From VYFG01 sp965221795 (GTDB lineage Bacteria > Pseudomonadota > Gammaproteobacteria > Arenicellales > Poriferihabitantaceae): a stretch of DNA of 64,000 bases. The stretch spans positions 1,364,001 through 1,428,000 of the forward strand of contig OZ244914.1 in NCBI GenBank assembly GCA_965221795.1. The letters are read 5' to 3'. The notes under the pieces were generated by a model. That model saw only the letters and a list, made by a program, of their open reading frames with translations. It ran no database searches and had not been told where the DNA came from. Below, piece after piece: positions 1-8,255 of this stretch; the first letter of the stretch is position 1; the number at the start of each line of letters is the position of its first letter. Position numbers and translations under genes: made by a program.

Positions 1-1
1 T

Positions 2-1126
2 CGGGGATATCGATGTATCTTCACCCTGGCGGACAAACAATCCCAGGAAAAAATCGACATTCTTCGGGCCATGGGTGCCGAAGTGATCGTCTGTCCCACC
101 GCAGTTGCCCCCGACGACCCACGCTCCTACTACTCCGTCGCTCTACGCCTCAACCGCGAAATTGAGAACTCCTATTACCCCAACCAGTATGACAATCTCT
201 CCAATACCAAGGCTCACTATGAAACCACAGGACCCGAGATCTGGCGGGACACCGAAGGAAAAATCACCCATTTTGTGGCCGGCGTCGGAACCGGGGGCTC
301 CATGTGCGGGGTGGCCAAATACCTCAAGGAACAGAATCCCAACATAGTGACTGTCGGCATCGACACCTATGGCTCGGTTTTCAAGAAATACAAGGAAACC
401 GGCGAGTTTGATGAGAACGAGATATACCCGTATCTGACGGAGGGAATCGGCGAGGATATTTTGCCTGCCAATGTCGACTTTTCGCTGATTGACCATTTTG
501 TCAAGGTGACGGACAAGGACGCGGCCGTGATGACTCGAAGACTGTCCCGGGAAGAAGGGCTGTTCGTTGGCTGGTCTTGCGGTTCGGCCGTATGGGGGGC
601 ACTGAAATGGGCCGGAGAACACCTTGTGGAAGACGATGTAATGGTCATCATACTCCCTGATCATGGTACCCGATATCTTGGCAAGGTATACAATGATACC
701 TGGATGAAGGATCATGGGTTCCATGAGGAACGTCAGTTTGTCTCTGCGCACCATATCCTCAACAAACAAGCCGGAGAGGATGCGCTGACCACCATTCATC
801 AAGATACCTTGGTGAGTGAAGCCATCAGCCTGTTGACGTCCGTCAGCATCTCCCAGGTACCGGTGGTGGACGATGAGGATGAACTGGTCGGCAGCCTTTC
901 GGACACCCGGTTACTTAAGCAATTGATTGACGACCCGGAGTTGAGGTCCCGGACAGTGGCCGATGTCATGCAGCCACCCTTCCGGTTCGTGCCAGCCAAT
1001 ACGACTCTGGATGTGCTTTCCACCATGATCAACCGAAATAACCCTGCGGTCATGGTACGTGACCGTCAGGGGTTACCCCGAATCATCACACAGCATGACC
1101 TGCTCGAATCCATAGCGGACGGTTGA
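2..1126 (+). CDS. Cystathionine beta-synthase-type PLP enzyme with CBS pair (5' partial)
   Basis: The gene enters from the left edge; the frame is open from base 2, so the N-terminus with the PLP lysine lies outside. A fold-type II PLP enzyme of the cysteine synthase/cystathionine beta-synthase group is visible: GVGTGGSMCG is the glycine-rich phosphate-binding loop, and SCGSAVWGA is the usual late motif. From about residue 240 a pair of CBS domains follows, with SISQVPVVDDEDELVGSLSD and NNPAVMVRDRQGLPRIIT as the conserved strands. That order matches cystathionine beta-synthase, which condenses serine or acetylserine with homocysteine in the cytoplasm. The CBS pair probably binds an adenosyl regulator. 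A cysteine synthase with CBS domains cannot be excluded without the N-terminus. Confidence 0.9.
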   Translation, partial: RGYRCIFTLADKQSQEKIDILRAMGAEVIVCPTAVAPDDPRSYYSVALRLNREIENSYYPNQYDNLSNTKAHYETTGPEIWRDTEGKITHFVAGVGTGGSMCGVAKYLKEQNPNIVTVGIDTYGSVFKKYKETGEFDENEIYPYLTEGIGEDILPANVDFSLIDHFVKVTDKDAAVMTRRLSREEGLFVGWSCGSAVWGALKWAGEHLVEDDVMVIILPDHGTRYLGKVYNDTWMKDHGFHEERQFVSAHHILNKQAGEDALTTIHQDTLVSEAISLLTSVSISQVPVVDDEDELVGSLSDTRLLKQLIDDPELRSRTVADVMQPPFRFVPANTTLDVLSTMINRNNPAVMVRDRQGLPRIITQHDLLESIADG

Positions 1127-1180
1127 CCCCGCTACGCCGATATGAACGGGAGGCTTTTCCTCTCTCGCCTGGACAGGGCC

Positions 1181-2512
1181 TCACAGCAGGCCAATCACAC
1201 CGAAGCCCATTCCCAGCAAGGCGGCGAGGAATAGGGTCATCGGCAATGACCGGTGCCACCAGAGAAGCAAGACCGCACAGACAAGCGCAATGACCAGCAC
1301 TCGCCAGTCCAGGGAATACCATACTGGCACCAGCACCTTCAGCGGCCCCACCTGATGGGATAGTAGTTGTGCAAACAGGACATGTAGGCTGAACCAGACG
1401 AACAGGTTCAGGATCACCCCCACGACCGCGGCGGTGATCGACTCCAGTGCCCCTCTCCACCTCGGCTGAGCCGTCAGTCGCTCAATATAGGGTGCACCGG
1501 CGAAAATCCACAGAAAGCAGGGAACAAAGGTCGCCCAAAGGGCCACCAGTGCGCCAGCAATACCCAAACCGATTCCACCAACCCGGTAACCAGCGAGATA
1601 GCCGACAAATTCGGTTACCAGAATCAGGGGGCCTGGCGTGGTTTCTGCGAGTCCCAGACCATCCATCATTTCCCGGGTTGACAGCCAACCGTGATGGGTC
1701 ACCACATCCTGCGCCAGATAGGCCAGCACCGCATAAGCACCACCAAACGTCACCACCGCAAGACGAGAGAAGAAGTACCCGAGTTCCACCAGAATCTCGT
1801 TCCCCCCTAAAACCCGCAACAAAACCAGCGGGAGCCACCAGACCAGCAGCCAGAATCCGACAGTTCGGACGGTTCGGGCAATCGGCTGCAAAGGATGTCC
1901 TGCCTGTCCTGCCGTACGGGGAGGAATCCGATGCCCAAGCCAGAAAAAACCCACCAGGCCCGAAACCAGGATAATCACCGGAAAGGGGACTGTGAAAAAA
2001 AAGATCGCGATAAAGGCCATGCCGGCGATGATGCGGTGGGTCATGCTATGCAAGGCCTTTCTGGCGATTTGCAGCAGGGCATCCACAACCAGGACCAACA
2101 CGGCACTCTGGACCCCTACAAACAACGCCTTGGTGATGGGCAGGTTGCCCAACGCCAGATACAGCATTGCCATGGCCAGCACGACCAGCGCCCCCGGCAA
2201 GACAAACAGAAGACCCGCCAGCAAGCCGCCCTTGACGCCCCGTAACTGCCATCCGGCATAGGTGGCCAACTGCATGGCTTCCGGACCCGGCAGTAACATG
2301 CAAAAGCTCAAGGCATTGAGAAAGTTCGCCTCATCCAGCCAGCGCTCCTCTTCTACCAGGACGCGGTGCATCAATGCAATCTGTGCTGCGGGTCCACCAA
2401 AGGAAAGCACCCCGATGCGCCCAAATACCGCAAGCATGCGACGCCAGCCTACGTTGGGCCCCGGTTGGCTGTCATCTTCGGGAGGCGGCGATTTCACCGT
2501 GGTCAATAACAA
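1181..2512 (-). CDS. chrA: Chromate transporter ChrA, two-domain form
   Basis: This 443-residue membrane protein has the two homologous CHR halves of long-chain ChrA. The first half carries SFGGPAAQIALMH and MLLPGPEAMQLATYAGW. The second carries TFGGAYAVLAYLAQD and ETTPGPLILVTEFVGY. About ten hydrophobic segments are visible, and the length is typical of full-size ChrA, which expels chromate from the cytoplasm by a proton- or sulfate-linked mechanism. The open frame begins at a TTG (2512); a GTG at 2497 and an ATG at 2437 are alternatives, and no ribosome site decides between them. It converges with the upstream cystathionine beta-synthase gene. Without a chrB regulator nearby, it may instead serve sulfate or another oxyanion. 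Confidence 0.9.
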   Translation of the reverse strand: MLLTTVKSPPPEDDSQPGPNVGWRRMLAVFGRIGVLSFGGPAAQIALMHRVLVEEERWLDEANFLNALSFCMLLPGPEAMQLATYAGWQLRGVKGGLLAGLLFVLPGALVVLAMAMLYLALGNLPITKALFVGVQSAVLVLVVDALLQIARKALHSMTHRIIAGMAFIAIFFFTVPFPVIILVSGLVGFFWLGHRIPPRTAGQAGHPLQPIARTVRTVGFWLLVWWLPLVLLRVLGGNEILVELGYFFSRLAVVTFGGAYAVLAYLAQDVVTHHGWLSTREMMDGLGLAETTPGPLILVTEFVGYLAGYRVGGIGLGIAGALVALWATFVPCFLWIFAGAPYIERLTAQPRWRGALESITAAVVGVILNLFVWFSLHVLFAQLLSHQVGPLKVLVPVWYSLDWRVLVIALVCAVLLLWWHRSLPMTLFLAALLGMGFGVIGLL

Positions 2513-2958
2513 TGTTTTCTCATCCGGACGGTGCCCGCAGGCACTGGGTCCTCACAACCGGGATGGATGGTTGCTCCCTGCTCGACACAATGGGATCAGC
2601 ATACCGACTCTGTCAAAGCCCTGCAAGAGGTGGTTATGAGCGAATTCACTGCGACCACACCGCTACCTGTCCCAGAGCGTTGTCATTGTTCATACCCGCC
2701 GAAAACATATGATACCCGTGCCCACAATCGGCGACGGGACGGAATGGAATACAGATGGCTGGGCAAAGAGCGCCTCCGACGCAAAAAGGCCGGGAGATTT
2801 TCCCTGCTTGGACATGACGATCCGCTGTGAGGAAAAATCGCCTGTAGCGCTATGAGATTATAGTTGGCGAGGCGGGACACAGGTGGCCCGAAAAACACGA
2901 CCGACTCCTGCCGACTTTGCCCACGATAGCGGCAAGGTTGTCTCGCATTGCTTCTTTC
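2513..2958. other. Non-coding gap between chrA and nnrS
   Basis: About 445 bases lie between two leftward genes. Open frames here are short, mutually overlapping and lack recognisable motifs. The stretch should hold the chrA promoter, but no clear sigma-70 pair or terminator was found by eye. Confidence 0.5.
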
Positions 2959-4143
2959 TCATGTACCGGGGCGGATCAGCAACCGCCCATAGAGCAGCAC
3001 GAACCCCATGAAGCCGGTACCCCACAGCAACGCGGAGAATGTCCACAAAGACATCGCCAGCTGTGGGAAAATGCTTCCCGATAGCCGCAGGAGCACTGAA
3101 ACAATGACCAGCAGATAGATCGTTGCGGTCCCTGTGCCCGCAGTCAATACCCGTCCGGCATGGCCAAGTGTGGCACGGGTCATGATCGCAAGGGTCATGA
3201 CGCCAATCGCACCCGCCATCCACAGGTGTTGCGCCGCAACGGGCGGCACGATATCCGGAAATCCAATCGAGCCGGCCATACAGAGCATGCCGAGAGGCAC
3301 AAAGGCATATCCCACATGCAGGATCCAAAGCAGGGGTTCCTTGCCTGTATCCAGTCCGCGCCAACGTGCAAGCCGTACGGCTTGCACGACCCCCGAGACC
3401 AGCAGAAGACTGGCTGTCTCCCATGCGTCGGGAAACACGACCCAGCCAGTGAGGGCAATCAGGCTCAGAATGACGGTCAGTCCATCAAGCCACCCGGGCT
3501 TCGCCGGGTATGTTTCCCTTCCCTGTGCTACCAGCCAATTCCGCGTGAAGGCAGGAACGATACGTCCACCAATCAGCGAAATCATCATGATCGCAGCCGC
3601 AAGACCGATGCGCAATCCCAGGCCCGATGCCGGGAAGCCGCCTACGGCCGCTTCCCAATGAAATCGGGCATTCCCCGCGATGAACACACCAATCAGCCCG
3701 ACTACCGCAAGATTGCGCCAGTTTTTCCCGGCAACAATTTCGCGCAACAGATACGCAGCCAGAACGATGAAGCCGGAAAGGTCCAGTGCCGCGACCGCCA
3801 GGGATGATAGCCCATCCGATACGATAATGGCGACTCGCCCAGCCATCCACAAGGCGAACAGCCCCAGCAATGGCCACCCGGTCAACGGGAACCGCCCGGT
3901 CCAATTCGGCACAGCAGTCAGCAGGAATCCGGTAAGCACTGCACTCAGGTAGCCAAACAGTGCCTCATGCGCATGCCAGGACAAAGGGTCCCATGCACTC
4001 GGCAGTTCCAACTGCTGCCACAACATCGCAATCCAGAGCCCGATGTTGGTCAGTGCCCACAACCCGGCCGCAAGGAAGAACGGTCGATAGCCAAGAGACA
4101 GAAACGCATAAGTTGCCATTCCTTGTTGTTGAGTGGATCCCAT
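2959..4143 (-). CDS. nnrS: NnrS family membrane protein
   Basis: This 394-residue polytopic protein has about twelve hydrophobic segments. It begins FLSLGYRPFFLAAG, continues with WHAHEALFGY, and has FLLTAVPNWTG in the next segment. These are the hallmark motifs of NnrS, a haem- and copper-containing inner-membrane protein linked to resistance to nitric oxide and nitrosative stress. The conserved histidines (WHAHE, NARFHWE, QHLW) are in place. ATG at 4143 is used; ATG 4119 (MATYAF) is an alternative. It lies 24 bases downstream of a broken cupin-like gene and could have been co-transcribed with it. No denitrification gene is in view, so a role in NO defence rather than respiration is the safer inference. 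Confidence 0.9.
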   Translation of the reverse strand: MGSTQQQGMATYAFLSLGYRPFFLAAGLWALTNIGLWIAMLWQQLELPSAWDPLSWHAHEALFGYLSAVLTGFLLTAVPNWTGRFPLTGWPLLGLFALWMAGRVAIIVSDGLSSLAVAALDLSGFIVLAAYLLREIVAGKNWRNLAVVGLIGVFIAGNARFHWEAAVGGFPASGLGLRIGLAAAIMMISLIGGRIVPAFTRNWLVAQGRETYPAKPGWLDGLTVILSLIALTGWVVFPDAWETASLLLVSGVVQAVRLARWRGLDTGKEPLLWILHVGYAFVPLGMLCMAGSIGFPDIVPPVAAQHLWMAGAIGVMTLAIMTRATLGHAGRVLTAGTGTATIYLLVIVSVLLRLSGSIFPQLAMSLWTFSALLWGTGFMGFVLLYGRLLIRPGT

Positions 4144-4167
4144 GCCAGATAACTCTACCAGCCTACG

Positions 4168-4601
4168 TCAATACATCGGATCGCGCACTGCCGAAACAGG
4201 GGATTGGTCTCCCAGTACGAGTATCTGGAGACGCACCAGTCCGCTGCGAGCAGCCAGCCAATGGTTTTGTTGGGCCGGCACAACCAGCATACTACCCAGC
4301 GGATCGATCGCCTCCTGACCCTGGTCAACCTGACCGCCATCCTCCCGGAATATCGCATCCGAAATCACGTGAGCAGGTGCAAGCTACTCTCAGCGGTGTG
4401 AGGCAGCACGACATCGCCCGCATCGAGATCGAACAGGACAACTATCGGTTGACCCGATACAGAAAGGATCAGAGGGGTGAGGTTCGCCATCTCGTGGACT
4501 GGTTTGGATGGCAATGTATGGAGGTCGATCGGCGCGACTCCGGTCGCTATCGTCGTCACGGGAAGTATCGCCAGCCAAGGGCCTGCCAGAAAGATTTTCA
4601 T
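4168..4601 (-). pseudogene. Secreted cupin-like protein split by a frameshift
   Basis: Two frames meet at 4365-4368, where the TGA of the first overlaps a GTG of the second. The first (4365-4601, 78 residues) starts with a signal-peptide-like MKIFLAGPWLAILPVTTIATG and ends LDAGDVVLPHTAESSLHLLT. The second (4168-4368) continues VISDAIFREDGGQV, then PLGSMLVVPAQQNHWLAA. Read together they give a cupin-like strand pattern with the PH...E and GS-P-H landmarks, so one gene broken by a single-base shift is the simplest reading. A translationally coupled pair or chance open frames remain possible. An AGGG ribosome site precedes ATG 4601. Confidence 0.4.
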
Positions 4602-5072
4602 GCGGTTGCCCTGCCAGATCTATGGATGGCTCGGGTTGCTTTGTTATACACATTAGCGATGGAATGATTGGGTTTATGGAATGGATACAACCCGTAGGCG
4701 TATTCGAAAATCCCGGTGCGGGTCCATATTGGTCCTCGGGGATTCCATTCTAATTTTAATGTAAATAATTCTCATTTGCAATAATAATTTCTGTTCGATC
4801 CATGCCGCTCCCAACCAAAGGGCATGGTATAGGGTTTTCCTCAGGGAACCACCGATCAAGGGGCCGCAGACGGCTCTCACTTTTTGGCTTGCCTCCCGGT
4901 GCATCATGCCCAGAGGAGTCCCGGACCCGTTCGACCTGCCAATGACCGCGCATTCGCTGTGGGAGAGGACGATGGCACCGATGGACCTTGCCCGGACCCT
5001 GGGTTTTTCTACCAACCGGTCCGATCTGTGGCATCGGATAACGACATCGTACAAAACGGTCTTCTGGGTCCT
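4602..5072. other. Intergenic region with AT-rich centre
   Basis: About 470 bases separate the cupin-like gene from mttB. The centre (about 4745-4795) is strikingly AT-rich and holds the candidate Fur site. The short open frames on both strands share no motif with known proteins. Confidence 0.5.
4761..4779 (-). promoter_or_regulatory. Candidate Fur box
   Basis: On the minus strand the site reads GCAAATGAGAATTATTTAC, which matches the 19-base Fur consensus at 14 positions, including the central AATGAGAAT core. It sits about 160 bases upstream of the cupin-like gene and NnrS gene, inside an AT-rich stretch. Iron control of the leftward nnrS unit is an inference. Confidence 0.45.
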
Positions 5073-6599
5073 TTACAGCCGGATCGGAAACCGTTTGCGG
5101 ACAATCTGATCAGTGGTGTCATTGATATGGCCTGGTCTCGGCCCGGTCAGAATACGGCGGGTCTTCTGGCGAGCTTTCTCCAGCAGATCTTCCACCCCAC
5201 CTGCATACCATTGTTCTGGAGTACTCCGGTCGGCCAGAGCCGGATAGTAGTAGTCCGATTGCATTCTTGCCAGAGTCTGATCATGTGCAAGAAAATGTCC
5301 CGGCCCGTCGATGCAGACCTCCCGAATCACATCAAATGCCAGAGTTTCCTGGTTAACCTCAATGCCCCGGGTAGCTCTCATCACCGAACCGATCAGGTCA
5401 TTATCGAGCACAAAACTCTCGCAGGATGCGGCTAGAAGGGACCCGTACATACCCGCCGCCTCATGAATCAGATTACCACCAGCCAGGCCGCTCAGAAGTT
5501 CCGTGATGCCTTTTTCATAACCGGCCTGATAGTCCGGCATCTTGGCGTCTGTCATGCCCGCGGAGACGGCGCAGGGGATGCCATAGTGCTGTGCCATCTG
5601 GGCACAAGCAGCCATCAAAACCCCCTGTTCGGCACTGCCACCGGACATGGCACCCGTACGGAGATCGGAAATGAAGGGCAATGCCGTAAACAGTGCCGGA
5701 TGCCCCGGCTTCAAAAGATTCACATAGACCAGTCCGGCCAGCACCTCCGCCGTCTGCTGGGCCACGGCCCCCGCCAAGGAAGCTGGACTGGTGGCACCGG
5801 CCTGGCCTGCCGAAACCAGCTTGAGAGGAGCACCGGCCTCGACCGCAGTCTCAATGATCCCGAGTGCTTCTTCGGCAAACGTCAATGGAGGCACGATAAA
5901 ACAGGTGGACACCCAGCAAAAGGGACGTGTCCGCCATGCGGATTCCCCACCAGCAATCAGGTGGAAGATGGCAATCGAGTCTCGCAAGGCATCGCGGCTG
6001 GAAAAACTGGTTCCAATCGGCTTGGCAGTCCCCAGAGCACAAGCATACGCAGTATTGATATCCATCGTGTAGGCATCTGGAATATCCCGAGCCACAACCG
6101 TGCGCTGGAACATATGAATGTTGGGCAGCGCATCGACGAGACAGGCCATGTCATAGAGGTCCCGGAGAGTGGAATCGCGCACAGACCGAGTCTCGCTGTC
6201 AATGATATGCACAGCGGCACCAGCAGTACCAAAATAGACTTGGGTACCGCGCGGCTGAATGTCATACTGCTCCTGTTGGCCATATAATCGGAATTCACGC
6301 CCTGCCACTGCGAGCATCTGCTTGACTAATCCGGCCGGTATCAGCAGCCGCCCCCCATCGGCAGATATCTGTCCGCCCGCAGCGATTACGGTTTCCCGGC
6401 AACGAGCAGTGGCCCCTTGCAAGCCTACTTCCGCCAGGATACGAAGAACCGTTTCATGCACTGCCTGTACCGATTGCTCCGTCAGGGGCCTGTAGTGACC
6501 TCCAGACAGTCCGGGCCAGATGGCGCGGCTGGCACCTCCACCTGCACCTTCGAGACGCGCACTTCGGCGCGCAGACCGCCCACCGCGAGGTTTTTTCAT
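5073..6599 (-). CDS. Trimethylamine methyltransferase (MttB) family protein
   Basis: This 508-residue protein belongs to the MttB superfamily, recognisable from the PLTEQSVQAVHETVLRILAE start, FGTAGAAVHIID, and the C-terminal HEAAGMYGSLLAASCESFVL region. The frame has no internal amber codon, so it is a non-pyrrolysine member. Characterised members of that type demethylate quaternary amines such as glycine betaine, passing the methyl group to a corrinoid protein. Only distant members use trimethylamine itself. The N-terminus is basic (KKPRGGRSARRSAR). Its ATG overlaps the stop of the upstream MmgE/PrpD gene as ATGA, so the two are translationally coupled. No corrinoid protein or methylcobalamin:THF methyltransferase is in the window, so substrate and acceptor are open. 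Confidence 0.85.
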   Translation of the reverse strand: MKKPRGGRSARRSARLEGAGGGASRAIWPGLSGGHYRPLTEQSVQAVHETVLRILAEVGLQGATARCRETVIAAGGQISADGGRLLIPAGLVKQMLAVAGREFRLYGQQEQYDIQPRGTQVYFGTAGAAVHIIDSETRSVRDSTLRDLYDMACLVDALPNIHMFQRTVVARDIPDAYTMDINTAYACALGTAKPIGTSFSSRDALRDSIAIFHLIAGGESAWRTRPFCWVSTCFIVPPLTFAEEALGIIETAVEAGAPLKLVSAGQAGATSPASLAGAVAQQTAEVLAGLVYVNLLKPGHPALFTALPFISDLRTGAMSGGSAEQGVLMAACAQMAQHYGIPCAVSAGMTDAKMPDYQAGYEKGITELLSGLAGGNLIHEAAGMYGSLLAASCESFVLDNDLIGSVMRATRGIEVNQETLAFDVIREVCIDGPGHFLAHDQTLARMQSDYYYPALADRSTPEQWYAGGVEDLLEKARQKTRRILTGPRPGHINDTTDQIVRKRFPIRL

Positions 6600-7978
6600 G
6601 ATTCCTGGACCGATGGTATCCCCATCCCGAATCGTTCAAACAACCTGTGGACATTGGGGTGGGAAGGCCAGTCCAGCAAGGCATCCAGCTCTTCTTCCGG
6701 CCCATTGCCAGCGTTATCCCGGAACTTGTCCAACAGCCTCCTGTCCGACAATGGTGCTTCCGGTGTACCCGGTGGCAGTGAACAGATCGCTTCCCGACAG
6801 GCTCCATCTTTCAGAGTGACCTGCATCCGGTCCGGCTCCAGAGGGTCGTAATTCAATGTCGGCCGTGACGGGCAGAATGCATGGACGGACGTACAGTCCA
6901 GCAAGCGTTGAATGGTTTCCTGCTGCCAAATCTCCTGCGCAAGATCGGCCAGTGTCAAATTGCCATAGACCAGTCCCATAGCCGCCACGAACGGTAAACT
7001 GAACACCGCTTCCCGGCGGTTTTGAGGTCGGTGAAAAGGCAGAATTGCCGCATGGAAATCAGGCAGGTGCAAGGCGATCCCGACAATGTCATCCGCATCG
7101 ATTTTCATGTGCCGCAACTCCAGCGCACAGGCCATGATCCGATGGGTATAACCACAGCTTGGCCAGGGTTTGATCAGAATTCCATATTGTTCCACCGCGA
7201 ACGGAGACCCGAGGTTCTTCAGCACCGAAACAACTTGCATGGGCGGCACGTCCGACATCAATGCCGCCATTCCACGCTCATGCTCCAACGCATCCAATCG
7301 ACCGGTTACTCCGTTTCTTGCCAGCGTCGACGCAACCACACCGGCTTCTGCAGCAAATCCTGCCTGCAACGCCTTGGTATCCGCACCAAACTGGCAGGTC
7401 AAGCCCGATGCCCGACTGATTGCGATCGACAGCGCATGAGTCGTCTGGCTCCGGGACAGGCGCTGCAACCGGGCGGTCACAGCGGCTGCACCCAAGGCCC
7501 CCAGGGTGGCCGTAGCATGCCAACCCCGTTGATAATGGGTAAAGTTCAATGCCTCTCCCAGACGGGCAATGACCGCAAAGCCCATCACATATGCCTGTAA
7601 CAGGGCATCTCCCCCAACACCCCGGTCGAGCACGGCCATCAGGGCCGGCAGCAACACCACACTGGGGTGGGTATTGCCCGGAATCTCCCAGTCGTCAAAT
7701 TCCAGTGCGTGGCCGGCAACCGCATTGAGCATGGCGGCCGTGTGTGATGGGGCATGCAATCCAGTACCAAACACCCTTACCATGCCCTGCACTCCACCCA
7801 GTGACTGCATGGCTTTAACAGTTGCCCTCGCCACTGACGTCCGGGCTCCCCCCAGAATACATCCGAAAACATCCACTACGCTGTTTCGGACCGTATGGTA
7901 ACACTGGTCGGACAATGACACCGGGGCCGTTGCCACAAAGTCCCCCATCCGCTCCAGCGTCGATGAAGATGCCTCCAT
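6596..7978 (-). CDS. MmgE/PrpD family protein
   Basis: This 460-residue protein carries MmgE/PrpD landmarks: VFGCILGGART near the start, NAVAGHALEFDDWE around residue 90, HYQRGWHATATLGALGAA near 150, and KPWPSCGYTHRIM near 275. The family includes 2-methylcitrate dehydratase, but many members next to catabolic genes act on other hydroxy or dicarboxylic acids, including cis-aconitate decarboxylase and iminodisuccinate epimerase. Here it is coupled (ATGA overlap) to an MttB-family gene and not to prpB or prpC, so methylcitrate dehydration is unlikely. It faces a divergent PhoX-like gene across about 280 bases, which should hold both promoters. Substrate unknown. Confidence 0.85.
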   Translation of the reverse strand: MEASSSTLERMGDFVATAPVSLSDQCYHTVRNSVVDVFGCILGGARTSVARATVKAMQSLGGVQGMVRVFGTGLHAPSHTAAMLNAVAGHALEFDDWEIPGNTHPSVVLLPALMAVLDRGVGGDALLQAYVMGFAVIARLGEALNFTHYQRGWHATATLGALGAAAVTARLQRLSRSQTTHALSIAISRASGLTCQFGADTKALQAGFAAEAGVVASTLARNGVTGRLDALEHERGMAALMSDVPPMQVVSVLKNLGSPFAVEQYGILIKPWPSCGYTHRIMACALELRHMKIDADDIVGIALHLPDFHAAILPFHRPQNRREAVFSLPFVAAMGLVYGNLTLADLAQEIWQQETIQRLLDCTSVHAFCPSRPTLNYDPLEPDRMQVTLKDGACREAICSLPPGTPEAPLSDRRLLDKFRDNAGNGPEEELDALLDWPSHPNVHRLFERFGMGIPSVQES

Positions 7979-8255
7979 CCCGCTATACAGCTCCTACCGT
8001 TTCCAATCGCATGAAATCACTGTGGTATACTGATGTCGCAGTGCCTGTTTGGTAGATTAAGTTAGAACCGTGCCCGGCTCCTGTCAGAAGCTGCTCCTGT
8101 TGCGACCGAAAAGAGTCGTTGGATGACATATCACGCAGAGGTCTTGGAGTCAGAGCCGATTGCTACCCACAAAGCAGTAGGGCCCTGTGCCTTCCAAGGC
8201 TTCCAGACGCACTATCCGCCCCGTACCAGACCCGAAACCATCGAGCGTTCGTGAA

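Noticed and set aside
5073..6599. Pyrrolysine-containing MttB
   Set aside because: The frame has no internal TAG codon and gives a full-length 508-residue product, so it is a non-pyrrolysine member.
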